Below, piece after piece: positions 17,209-25,360 of a stretch of DNA of 41,024 bases. Position numbers and translations under genes: made by a program. Source of the DNA: JAAYAY01 sp964429355. GTDB taxonomy: Bacteria > Planctomycetota > Planctomycetia > Pirellulales > Thermoguttaceae. Position 1 is the first letter of the stretch; each line of letters opens with the position of its first letter. The notes under the pieces are model-generated. The model made no database searches. It had not been told where the DNA came from and worked only from the letters and a program-made list of their open reading frames with translations. The stretch covers positions 1 to 41,024 of the forward strand of contig CAYSCH010000033.1 of the NCBI GenBank assembly GCA_964429355.1, written 5' to 3'.

Positions 17209-20061
17209 TTAGTAATGCACGGCGTCGACTGTCGAACCGGTCTCCCTGTCATCGTCTGCCTCGTCACCCCGAGCCTGCACCAGTTTCTCGGCTATGGCCG
17301 CTGCCTCTTCATACTCGCCAAGCTGAACCAGCACCTTCGAAAGGGAATCATAGTGATTGCGCAGATGCTTGCGGGCCTGATCGTTCTCTCCGCGTTCCCT
17401 AAGTACCGTCTCCTGGGCATCCACTGCACGGATAAGGAGAGCGCGAGCCTCGGTCAACTCGCCTCGATCAATTTCGATCACTGCAAGATTGTGCAAGGCT
17501 GCGCCAATGGTGCTCCTGCAGGACACCGACGAAAAGACATTCGATTGAAGATACCTTTCGATTGAGGCGATAGACTGGCGGTAAAGACCCTCGGCTTCTC
17601 TGATATCTCCCTTTCGGTGATGGCAAAGAGCGAGATTGTAGCTGCATTCTGTGTAGTTGAGCAGATAGACCGGCACACCTGGGTATTCATCAATCAGCCT
17701 TTGGAGGATCGCAAATGACTTTCGGTACAAATCCGCACTCTCATCTGGACCATCATGTCGCAGAAGGTATGCATATCCATTGTAGCTAAGAGCTAGCTGA
17801 AGTGCGAAATCGGGTGTCTTCGGATTGTCTGTGGTGAGTGATTCTTTCTCGTCGATCGCCCTGCGATAGTACAGCTTCGCCTCCTCGATCTTGCCTTGCT
17901 CCTGAAGAACGTCTGCAAGGTCATGGAGGCTGAAGCTCAAACGGTAGCGATACTCGCTATTCGCTGGGTGATCAGCTACCACTTGTTCCTTCATCCTCAG
18001 AGATTTCCGAAAACACTCTTCCGCTTCTGATAATCTGCCCTCATTCTTGTAGCACAAACCGAGATTGTTCTCTGCATGCGCAGCCAGGATGACGTAATCG
18101 GGGGGGTGGTCGGAATGTTCAGCAATATACCGCTCTAGGGTTTGGATCGCCTCAAGATGAAATGATTCAGCTTCAGCATACCGGTTACATCGTCGTAACA
18201 GGAAGCCCAGGTCGTCAGCGCAGCAAGCCAACTGATGATGGAGTTTCGCGATCTGCGGTTGCTTGGCGGCCACCTGTTTGAGCAGATGATATGCGCCGCG
18301 GTAGGCAGCTTCGGCTTCTTCGTGCTGTCCCAACCATGCGTGGGCTCGCCCCTGGCGCAGGTACGCCATAGCCACTTCCTGTCGAAGCGGCCTATTGTCT
18401 CGGTTGGCTTCAGCGAAATCACCGTAGAAACGCACTGCCCTCTTGAGAAAGTCCAATCGAAGCTGCTCCACCTTGGGCATTTCCGTGACGTGTCGTTCCG
18501 CGAGTTGGGTGTACATCTCGTCCACAGCTTGAATCGCCGTTGCCAAATTGACCTCGGCGCGGTTCCGCTCGTTGACGGCCTCCAAGCGGGCTACAGCCTC
18601 GCCCTTCGCGTGAATTTCAGCGGTTTGGCGAAGACGCATTTGGCTGATAGCAACCACCGGTCCGAGAATTGCTGCAAGCAGCACGATGGTGGTGGCCGCC
18701 AGGACGACTGGCCTGTTGCGTCTACTCCACTTGACAATCCTTGCCATTGTAGTCGGCCGTCGGGCCAGGATCGGCCTGTCGTCGAGAAACCGCTGGAGGT
18801 CGTCCCCGAGCTGCTGGGCGCTCGAATAACGAGCGTCCGGCTCTTTGGCCATCGCCTTCAGCACGATCGTTTCCAGCTCCCGCGGCACCGACCGGTCGAA
18901 CCGCCGCATCGCCGGCGGCTCCTGCTCGGCAACCTGGCTCACCAGCCGGTTTCGATCCGGTTCCGCAAAGGCCGGATTCAGCGTGATCAGCTCGTAGAGC
19001 GACGCGCCGAGCGAGTAGATATCCGTGCGGTGGTCCAGCACCCGGCGGTCACCCGCCAACTGTTCGGGACTCATGTAACGGGGCGTTCCCAGAACATCGC
19101 CGGTGATCGTCAGATTGCTTTCCGTTTGAACTCTTGCCAGGCCGAAATCGGTCACCCACAAATGCCCCGTGCTGTCCAGAAGCAGGTTCGCCGGCTTGAT
19201 ATCCCGGTGAACGATCCCCATCTGGTGCGCGTGTTCCAAGGCTTCGGCCGCCTGGATTCCGAGTCGGGCGATCGAGCGGAAATGGCTCCTTTTGCCCTGG
19301 CGGCTGACCGTGGAAGCCGGCTCGGCACACGTGCCGCCGGCTGAGTGGACTGGCTGCCGCTTCGGCGGGCCGGCGCCAGCGACCATCGTCCGCGTGACCG
19401 GTTGGAGCTCATTGGGTTCCCCGAAATCCAGCCAAGCACCCTCCCACAAGGATCCGCCCGACCTCGCCTCCTCATCCGGCCGATCCAGCCCCACCGCTTG
19501 TCGTAACTCGGCAATCAGCGCGGCCAGCGTCCGTCCTTCGATATACTGCATTGCGTAGTAATGGACGCCCCGATCGGAACCGACAGAGTAGACCTTGACG
19601 ATGTTGGGATGGTCGAGAGAGGCGGCTGCCCGGGATTCGTTCTGGAACCGCAGGACCTGACGCGGGTCGAGCATGGTGGCAAACGGAAGGACCTTCAGCG
19701 CCACCCGTCGGCCGAGGGAAATCTGCTCGGCCTCGTAAACGACCCCCATCCCACCGCAGCCGATTTCGCGAAGGATGCGGAAATCGCCCAGCACGCCGCT
19801 GCGGTTCTCGCCGGCAGCAGCCTGGGCCGTCTCCAGACGTTCCGGTGGCTGAACGGGATGGTCGGCACCACACTCGCTCAGGTCGATGAGGAACTCCAGA
19901 ACCGGCAGCATCTCGTGCAACCGCTGTGCGTGTTCTGGAAACTCTGCCCGGATTCTGTCCTGGTCGAGCACCTCTCCCAGCCGGGCTCGGTGGGTGAGTT
20001 GTTCCAAAAGGTCGGCCAGTGCGAGATCCCGATCGTTGGATTCTTCAGTCGTCTTGGCCAT
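17209..20061 (-). CDS. PknB-like Ser/Thr protein kinase with TM segment and TPR tail
   Basis: I chose ATG 20061 (MAKTTEESND), 26 bases after the sigma gene's stop; the protein is 950 residues. The kinase domain (about 93-420) is complete: GCGGMGVVY glycine loop, VALK lysine (123), HRDIKPAN (285-292), DFG (305-307), SPEQ in the activation segment. A ~75-residue insert before helix E (about 188-262) is common in planctomycete kinases. One TM helix at about 451-472 follows a basic stretch, placing the kinase inside and the tail outside. The tail (about 500-950) is made of TPRs such as AHAWLGQHEEAEAAYRGA and LGLCYKNEGRLSEAEECFRKS. ECF sigma-kinase pairs are typical of this phylum and suggest phosphorylation-controlled transcription. 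It probably shares a transcript with the sigma gene. Confidence 0.93.
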   Translation of the reverse strand: MAKTTEESNDRDLALADLLEQLTHRARLGEVLDQDRIRAEFPEHAQRLHEMLPVLEFLIDLSECGADHPVQPPERLETAQAAAGENRSGVLGDFRILREIGCGGMGVVYEAEQISLGRRVALKVLPFATMLDPRQVLRFQNESRAAASLDHPNIVKVYSVGSDRGVHYYAMQYIEGRTLAALIAELRQAVGLDRPDEEARSGGSLWEGAWLDFGEPNELQPVTRTMVAGAGPPKRQPVHSAGGTCAEPASTVSRQGKRSHFRSIARLGIQAAEALEHAHQMGIVHRDIKPANLLLDSTGHLWVTDFGLARVQTESNLTITGDVLGTPRYMSPEQLAGDRRVLDHRTDIYSLGASLYELITLNPAFAEPDRNRLVSQVAEQEPPAMRRFDRSVPRELETIVLKAMAKEPDARYSSAQQLGDDLQRFLDDRPILARRPTTMARIVKWSRRNRPVVLAATTIVLLAAILGPVVAISQMRLRQTAEIHAKGEAVARLEAVNERNRAEVNLATAIQAVDEMYTQLAERHVTEMPKVEQLRLDFLKRAVRFYGDFAEANRDNRPLRQEVAMAYLRQGRAHAWLGQHEEAEAAYRGAYHLLKQVAAKQPQIAKLHHQLACCADDLGFLLRRCNRYAEAESFHLEAIQTLERYIAEHSDHPPDYVILAAHAENNLGLCYKNEGRLSEAEECFRKSLRMKEQVVADHPANSEYRYRLSFSLHDLADVLQEQGKIEEAKLYYRRAIDEKESLTTDNPKTPDFALQLALSYNGYAYLLRHDGPDESADLYRKSFAILQRLIDEYPGVPVYLLNYTECSYNLALCHHRKGDIREAEGLYRQSIASIERYLQSNVFSSVSCRSTIGAALHNLAVIEIDRGELTEARALLIRAVDAQETVLRERGENDQARKHLRNHYDSLSKVLVQLGEYEEAAAIAEKLVQARGDEADDDRETGSTVDAVHY

Positions 20062-20087
20062 CACGCTTGCCCCCGATGCTCGCCGCC

Positions 20088-20705
20088 CTATCCCTCCATG
20101 GGACCAAGAAGATCCCGCAGCCTTTCCATAGCCCGCACGTAACGCTTCTTGGCGGCCGCCACGGTGACATTCAGAACCGCAGCGCACTGGATGATCGGCA
20201 GTTGCTCCAGATGACGAAGCAGCAGGATTTCCTGATCCGTCGGGTCCAACTGCATCAGGGTTGCCCTGACACGTTCCTGTAATTCCTCCCGGATGAGTTG
20301 CTGCAGCGGGCCGCTCCCACTGCTGAGAAGATGATCGGCAAGCAGGTGGACCGAACCGTCGTTCAGCCCGAGAGGTTCCTCACGGTGAACGCTGCGGCCT
20401 TGGCAGACAAGGTGTCGCCGGTAAGCATCGACAAGCCGGTTCCAGGCAATCCTGCGTAACCAAAGGTAGAAGGGTATCTCTGGGTCGCGCAGGTAATCGT
20501 CCAGTTGAGTGGAGGCAGTCACCAGAGCCTCCTGAACCACGTCGGAAGCGTCGATCCTCGCGGCGAGCCGTTGGTTCATGTGAATTGCCACCATGTGCCG
20601 TAAGCGATCACGGTAACAGCCCAGAAGTACGCTGACCGCCCGACTGTCACCGCATGCGGCCCTGGCGAGGAGGTCTGACGTGCTCGGACTGTCCGTGTGT
20701 GCCAC
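20088..20705 (-). CDS. ECF sigma factor, planctomycete type
   Basis: The frame is open to TTG 20831, but I choose GTG 20705 because GGAGGAGG lies 6-7 bases before it and the resulting 205 residues fit the family; the longer versions add 31-42 residues without homology or a ribosome site. Region 2 includes RLAARIDASDVVQEAL (about 46-61) and YLWLRRIAWNRLVDAYRRH; region 4 (about 140-200) has LDPTDQEILLLRHLEQLP and the helix-turn-helix IIQCAAVLNVTVAAAKKRYVR. It directs RNA polymerase to an unknown regulon. It precedes the kinase-TPR gene by 26 bases, a sigma-kinase operon. It is divergent from the DAHP synthase gene; 20706-20979 is the shared upstream region. Confidence 0.92.
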   Translation of the reverse strand: MAHTDSPSTSDLLARAACGDSRAVSVLLGCYRDRLRHMVAIHMNQRLAARIDASDVVQEALVTASTQLDDYLRDPEIPFYLWLRRIAWNRLVDAYRRHLVCQGRSVHREEPLGLNDGSVHLLADHLLSSGSGPLQQLIREELQERVRATLMQLDPTDQEILLLRHLEQLPIIQCAAVLNVTVAAAKKRYVRAMERLRDLLGPMEG

Positions 20706-20904
20706 CGGGTGCCTCCTCCAAAGGCGGAACGCAAACCAGGGAAGAACAGGGGTCTCGCATCCATCGAGGCTGGGCCGTTGAGCTGAAATAGGCATCATCT
20801 GCCGCGTTGTGACTAACCGCAAGACACCCAATTGTAGGGTTCTTCGTCCGTACCTGAACGGCGTGATGGCTTCCGGGCCCGAGAGCTGCCCTCGCAGTCA
20901 CCGA

Positions 20905-20933
20905 TTGACACTTTCCGCCGCGTCCTGGAGAAT
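20905..20933 (+). promoter_or_regulatory. Candidate sigma-70 promoter for the DAHP synthase operon
   Basis: A perfect -35 box TTGACA (20905-20910), a 17-base spacer and a -10-like GAGAAT (20928-20933, 4 of 6 consensus) precede the gene. Transcription would start near 20940, leaving a leader of about 40 bases. Confidence 0.45.
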
Positions 20934-20979
20934 CAGCAGCGATGCCCGCCACCATCCTCGCCCCCATGATGCCCAGCCC

Positions 20980-22110
20980 ATGGAAACCCCGCCCCTGTCC
21001 GATGATGCCTTGTCCCAGTCTGTCTCCGATCGGACCTCGTTGACCGACGACGAGCATATCGCCGAGATCGTACCCCTGCCGCCCCCCGCGCACCTGATCC
21101 GCTTCTTCCCCATCCAGGGGACGCCCACCGAGACCCTGATCACCCGAACGCGGGCCCAGGTGAAGCAGATCTTACGCGGCCAGTCCGATCGGCTCCTCGT
21201 GGTCATTGGTCCCTGCTCCATTCACAACCCAACCGCGGCCATCGAGTATGCCACACGTTTGGCTGAGCTCCGGACGCGCCTGGCGGGTGAACTGGAGATC
21301 GTGATGCGGGTGTACTTCGAAAAGCCGCGAACCAGGGTCGGCTGGAAGGGCCTGATCAACGACCCCTATCTGGACGAAACGTTCCGCATCAATGAGGGGC
21401 TGCGGATCGCCCGGGACTTGCTGCTCCGTATCCACCAGCTCGGCGTGCCGGCAGGCTCCGAGTTTCTCGACACGATCTCGCCGCAGTACATCGGCGATCT
21501 GATCAGTTGGGGGGCGATCGGCGCCCGCACCACCGAATCGCAGGTCCATCGCGAGCTGGCGTCAGGGTTGTCGGCTCCGATCGGTTTCAAGAACGGGACG
21601 GACGGAAACTTCAAGGTCGCGCTGGATGCCATCATCGCCGCCAGCGAGCACCACCACTTCCTCTCGGTCCACAAGAATGGCCAGGTGGCCATCGTCGCGA
21701 CGCGGGGCAATCACGATTGCCATCTCATCCTGCGCGGCGGCCTGGCACCCAACTACGATGCGGCGAGCGTGTCTGCCGCCTGCGAAGCGCTGGTGGCGGC
21801 CGGCTTGCCGGGGCGGCTGATGATCGACTGCTCGCACGCGAACACCAGCAAACAGTACCGGCGGCAAGTGGCGGTCGCCGAAGGCGTCGGCGCCCAGTTG
21901 GCCCAGGGCGAGCAGCGGATCTTCGGGGTGATGATCGAATCGCACCTGAAGGAAGGGCGGCAGGACCTCGTGCCGGGCCAGCCGCTGGTCTACGGCCAGA
22001 GCATCACCGATGCCTGTATCGGCTGGGAGGATTCGGTCGCGGTGCTCGAACGATTGGCCGAATGCGTCCGTAATCGCCGCCAGTCGCACCGTCCGCGGCC
22101 CGGCACATGA
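20980..22110 (+). CDS. aroG: 3-deoxy-7-phosphoheptulonate (DAHP) synthase, type I
   Basis: This 376-residue cytoplasmic enzyme condenses phosphoenolpyruvate with erythrose 4-phosphate in the first step of the shikimate pathway. The AroF/G/H-type signature is clear: VVIGPCSIHN (about 74-83, metal-ligand Cys 79), EKPRTRVGWKGLINDP (about 114-129), GARTTESQVHRELASGLSAP, GFKNGTDGN and DCSHANTSKQ with the metal-binding His. Length and an N-terminal extension of about 30 residues fit the family, which is usually feedback-inhibited by an aromatic amino acid; which one cannot be told here. The start at ATG 20980 has no good ribosome site, but no other in-frame ATG/GTG fits. Its TGA overlaps the next gene's ATG (ATGA). 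It leads a plus-strand operon whose other members have no obvious aromatic role. Confidence 0.93.
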   Translation: METPPLSDDALSQSVSDRTSLTDDEHIAEIVPLPPPAHLIRFFPIQGTPTETLITRTRAQVKQILRGQSDRLLVVIGPCSIHNPTAAIEYATRLAELRTRLAGELEIVMRVYFEKPRTRVGWKGLINDPYLDETFRINEGLRIARDLLLRIHQLGVPAGSEFLDTISPQYIGDLISWGAIGARTTESQVHRELASGLSAPIGFKNGTDGNFKVALDAIIAASEHHHFLSVHKNGQVAIVATRGNHDCHLILRGGLAPNYDAASVSAACEALVAAGLPGRLMIDCSHANTSKQYRRQVAVAEGVGAQLAQGEQRIFGVMIESHLKEGRQDLVPGQPLVYGQSITDACIGWEDSVAVLERLAECVRNRRQSHRPRPGT

Positions 22111-22334
22111 CCGTCCAAAGCCGCGCAGCCAGCGGAACGATCCGGGCCAGCATCCAGCTTCCGGAGCGTGCCCAACCCAACGAGCTGCTCCTGAGGCTCC
22201 GTCATGCCACTGGCAAACGCATCCAGGCGGTCCAGGTCAATGGCCAAGACTGGTCGCAGTTCGAGCCGGAAAAAGAATGGGTGCGGATCACCCATCCGGA
22301 CCAACGGTATTATGAGATCGTGGCCTCCTATTGA
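22107..22334 (+). CDS. Small protein of 75 residues, resembling a detached C-terminal domain
   Basis: The start ATG overlaps the stop of the DAHP synthase gene, and the next gene starts 12 bases after its end, so it appears to be translated in the operon. There is no signal peptide. The pattern IQLPERAQPNELLLRLRH, then IQAVQVNGQDW and FEPEKEWVRITHP, then YYEIVASY resembles the last beta-sandwich module of larger secreted glycoside-hydrolase-like proteins (a 'VNG..W..F....EWVRI' motif). Here the module stands alone. It may be a remnant of a lost longer gene or a free-standing small protein. Function unknown. Confidence 0.6.
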   Translation: MTVQSRAASGTIRASIQLPERAQPNELLLRLRHATGKRIQAVQVNGQDWSQFEPEKEWVRITHPDQRYYEIVASY

Positions 22335-22346
22335 AGGGAAAGGAAT

Positions 22347-23399
22347 ATGACAGCAATCTGGACAGGTGTGCTCCTGCTGACCTGTGGTGCGGCCGATGCG
22401 ACGGCAGCGGGGCCCCAGGCAGACCCGGCGGCCCTGGCCCTGGCCGACGAGGTGCGCGCCAAGGGCTGGATCGCCTACGGCGCACGGTCGGAGAAGGGGG
22501 ACTGGGACCTCTTCCTTTGCCGGCCCGACGGATCGCAGGCGCGCAACATCACCGGCACGCCGGACCACAACGAGTTCTCACCGCAGTTCTCCCGCGACGG
22601 CCGGCGGCTGCTCTACCGCCGCATGCCCCGCAGCGAGGTGATCGACAATAATCGCAACGGTACGCAAGGCGAGCTGGTGTTTGCCGGCAGCGACGGCGCC
22701 CACCCGCAAGCCTTCGGCAGCGACGGGGAGTATCCCTGGGCCAGTTGGAGTCCCGACGGCAAGCAGATCGTGTGCCTGTCGATCCAAGGCATTTCGTTCA
22801 TCGACGTGGCCACGAAGCAGGTTGTGCGCAAATGGCAGCGCCAGGGCTTCTTCCAGCAATTGACCTGGTCGCCGGATGGCCGATGGCTGTGCGGCGTGGC
22901 CAACTCGTTTGGCGCCAGTTGGAGCATCGCCCGTATGGACGCCGAAACCGGCGCGGCCAACGCCGTAAACCGCGACAACTGCTGCACGCCCGACTGGTTC
23001 CCGGACTGCAAGAGCGTGGTCTTCTCCTGGCGGCCTCGCGGTCAGAAAGTCAACTCCGACTACGGCTGGACCCAGCTCTGGATCGCCGATGCGGAGGGGA
23101 AGTCCCCGAGCCTCGTGTATGCCGAAGACGGGCGGCACGTCTACGGTGGCCATGTTTCGCCGGACGGAAAATACGCACTGTTCACGGGCAATGTGAACGA
23201 GAACGGCGATCCCGGCGGCAGCGGTGCTCCGATGGGTCTCATGCGGTTGGCCGACGCGCCCATCCTGGGCGGCGATCCCAGCCGGCTCGAGGCCGAACAT
23301 CCACGCTACAACACCGGCCCCGTGCTGGTCCTCCCGCCCGGCTGGGAACCGTGCTGGACGTTTTCGGAAAGTCCCGGCGGAAAGGAATCTTCACGATGA
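22347..23399 (+). CDS. Secreted TolB-like (PD40) beta-propeller protein
   Basis: A 350-residue protein starting at ATG 22347, with AAAGGA just upstream. Residues 1-21 form a signal peptide. The body repeats the PD40/TolB blade motif: DLFLCRPDGSQARNIT, FSPQFSRDGRRLLY, PWASWSPDGKQIVC, LTWSPDGRWLCG and GHVSPDGKYALFTG. Such propellers usually bind proteins or ligands in the envelope and lack catalytic activity. Its TGA overlaps the ATG of the lipoprotein gene, so the two are probably translationally coupled. The genome context next to polysaccharide-acetylation genes does not reveal a partner. The domain call is firm, the role is not known. Confidence 0.85.
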   Translation: MTAIWTGVLLLTCGAADATAAGPQADPAALALADEVRAKGWIAYGARSEKGDWDLFLCRPDGSQARNITGTPDHNEFSPQFSRDGRRLLYRRMPRSEVIDNNRNGTQGELVFAGSDGAHPQAFGSDGEYPWASWSPDGKQIVCLSIQGISFIDVATKQVVRKWQRQGFFQQLTWSPDGRWLCGVANSFGASWSIARMDAETGAANAVNRDNCCTPDWFPDCKSVVFSWRPRGQKVNSDYGWTQLWIADAEGKSPSLVYAEDGRHVYGGHVSPDGKYALFTGNVNENGDPGGSGAPMGLMRLADAPILGGDPSRLEAEHPRYNTGPVLVLPPGWEPCWTFSESPGGKESSR

Positions 23400-23881
23400 G
23401 TCCTCGGCGCCCATGTCGCATACTCCTGTTGGTTGCTTTTTCGGTCCTCCTGGCCGGCTGCCAGAGGCCGGCCGAACCGCCTGCTCCGGCGGCGAACGGA
23501 GACTCACCCGTTACGAAGCTGGGGGCGATCGAAGTCACCACCCGGCTGGTCGAGGTGCCCGAGGGGGCGATTTTCAAACGCGACCTGTATGACTACGCGG
23601 CGATCCTGAAATTCGAAGTGCTGACAACGCACCGGGGTGAGACGCACGCCGGCACGATCTTCGTGGGCCAGTACAATCCGTTCAAGCCACGCGATCAGGC
23701 CGCCGACCGGCACGTGAAGGAGATTGGCGGCACGGCCCGGACCCTTGCCGCCGGTCGGATCTATCGCATGGCGCTCGAGTCGCCCCTGGATGACTACTTC
23801 ATGGGCGGCATCGTGAACAAATACTTCGGCCAGGACACCGGCCGGCTTTACTGGGCCGTCTGGACGGACGCGGCGGATTAG
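23396..23881 (+). CDS. Small lipoprotein of unknown function
   Basis: 161 residues, starting at ATG 23396 within an ATGA overlap with the propeller gene. A lipoprotein signal ends in LLAGC (Cys 22), predicting lipid attachment after signal peptidase II. The mature part has a Pro/Ala-rich linker, then a single beta-rich domain (EVTTRLVEVPEGAIFKRDLY, LKFEVLTTHRG, IFVGQYNPFKPR) that I do not recognise as a named family. Because it directly precedes the AlgI/AlgJ-like pair with an 8-base gap, it may be an envelope accessory of polysaccharide acetylation; similar small proteins are seen beside such pairs. That role is inference only. Confidence 0.75.
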   Translation: MSPRRPCRILLLVAFSVLLAGCQRPAEPPAPAANGDSPVTKLGAIEVTTRLVEVPEGAIFKRDLYDYAAILKFEVLTTHRGETHAGTIFVGQYNPFKPRDQAADRHVKEIGGTARTLAAGRIYRMALESPLDDYFMGGIVNKYFGQDTGRLYWAVWTDAAD

Positions 23882-23889
23882 TCTCACCC

Positions 23890-25350
23890 ATGGTCTTCAG
23901 CTCCCACCTCTTCATCTTCTATTTCCTGCCCCTCGTTCTGCTGCTGTACTACAGCATTCCGCAGCGGCGATTCCGCGCCGGCATGCTGGCCGTGGTCAGC
24001 TATGGGTTCTACGGCTGGGCCAACCCGCCCTGGGCCCTGATCATGTTTGCCAGCACGATCATCGATTACTTCTGCGGACTCAGCCTGCTGAGGCTCTCGC
24101 GGCTGCAGCGCGAACCCGACGGACATTGGCCTTGTATCCCGCTCTCCACGCCCCGCACTCGCCCCATGCTGGCGATCGTCGTCGCGTCGGTCTCCGCCAA
24201 CCTGGCCCTGCTGGCGTTCTTCAAGTACTACAACTTCACCGAGGAGAACCTGAACCGTGTGGCGCTGGCCCTCGGTGGGTATTCCTGGGTGCCGGTGCTG
24301 CAGGTCGTGTTGCCGGTGGGGATCAGCTTCTACACGTTCAAGTCGATGAGCTACTGCATCGATGTCTACCGCGGCGAAGCACCGCCCATGAGCAACTTCA
24401 TCGACTTCAACTGCTTCGAGGCCCTGTTCCCGGACCTGGTGGCCGGCCCGATTATCCGCTACGGGGCGATCGAAGAGCAGATGCGCACCCGCACCCACAC
24501 GGCCGACAAGTTCGCCCGTGGTATCGCCCTTTTCGCTTTGGGATTGGCGAAAAAGATCTTGATCGCCAATCCGCTGGGACTGGTGGCCGACGCGTCCTTT
24601 GGTGCCGCGGCCCGCCCTGCCCTGGAGGCCTGGTCCGGCCTGGCGGCCTACTCGTTCCAGATCTATTTCGACTTCTCAGGCTACAGCGACATGGCCGTCG
24701 GCTTGGGATTGATGTTTGGTTTTCTGTTCATCCGGAATTTCGACATGCCCTACCGCGCCGACAGCATCACCGATTTCTGGCGGCGCTGGCATATCAGCCT
24801 CTCGACCTGGCTCCGCGACTACCTGTATATCCCCCTGGGCGGAAACCGCGTCGGCCCGGTGCGCACGTACCTGAATCTGCTGGTGGTCATGCTCCTCGGC
24901 GGATTCTGGCACGGGGCTTCATGGAACTTCCTGATCTGGGGAGCAATCCACGGCTTTGCGCTCGCCGTCGAACGGATGGGAGGGAAGGACAGCCTCTATC
25001 GCCAACTGCCCAAAACGATCCGCGTGGCGATTACCTTCCTGATCGTCTCGCTGGCCTGGGTCTTCTTCCGAGCCGACACCTTGACCGGCGCCGTCGATTA
25101 CCTCGCGTCGCTGATCGCACTCGGTCCGCAATCCGGCAGCATGGATCTCCTGGCGGGAGTCATGTACAGCCGCTTCCACTTGGCGGCCCTGGCGGTTGCC
25201 GCAGTTCTCGTCTGGGGCGCCCCGCCGACGTGGACGTTCACCGAACACCTCACCCCGCTGCGAGCCGGCACGTGCATGGTTCTGCTGCTGGTCTCGGTCC
25301 TGCTGATGTGGACACAGACAGAGAATCCCTTCCTGTACTTCCAGTTCTGA
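23890..25350 (+). CDS. algI: MBOAT-family O-acyltransferase, AlgI-like
   Basis: A 486-residue membrane protein with about 10 hydrophobic segments. It opens MVFSSHLFIFYFLPLVLLLYY, typical of AlgI/DltB/PatA-type MBOAT proteins. Conserved segments include SFYTFKSMSYCIDVYRGE, FPDLVAGPIIRY, YSFQIYFDFSGYSDMAVGLG, DFWRRWHISLSTWLRDYLY (His 301) and LGGFWHGASWNFLIWG (His 341, the invariant MBOAT catalytic His). These proteins move acetyl groups from a cytoplasmic donor across the inner membrane to a periplasmic transferase. The downstream AlgJ/AlgX-like gene supplies that transferase. The polysaccharide acceptor is not encoded in view, so 'alginate' is not implied by the symbol. Confidence 0.93.
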   Translation: MVFSSHLFIFYFLPLVLLLYYSIPQRRFRAGMLAVVSYGFYGWANPPWALIMFASTIIDYFCGLSLLRLSRLQREPDGHWPCIPLSTPRTRPMLAIVVASVSANLALLAFFKYYNFTEENLNRVALALGGYSWVPVLQVVLPVGISFYTFKSMSYCIDVYRGEAPPMSNFIDFNCFEALFPDLVAGPIIRYGAIEEQMRTRTHTADKFARGIALFALGLAKKILIANPLGLVADASFGAAARPALEAWSGLAAYSFQIYFDFSGYSDMAVGLGLMFGFLFIRNFDMPYRADSITDFWRRWHISLSTWLRDYLYIPLGGNRVGPVRTYLNLLVVMLLGGFWHGASWNFLIWGAIHGFALAVERMGGKDSLYRQLPKTIRVAITFLIVSLAWVFFRADTLTGAVDYLASLIALGPQSGSMDLLAGVMYSRFHLAALAVAAVLVWGAPPTWTFTEHLTPLRAGTCMVLLLVSVLLMWTQTENPFLYFQF

Positions 25351-25360
25351 TGGGGCTCAA

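Noticed and set aside
18235..19344. Long open frame of 369 codons on the plus strand
   Set aside because: It is antisense to the kinase-TPR gene, whose catalytic motifs are clear; its translation has no family features.
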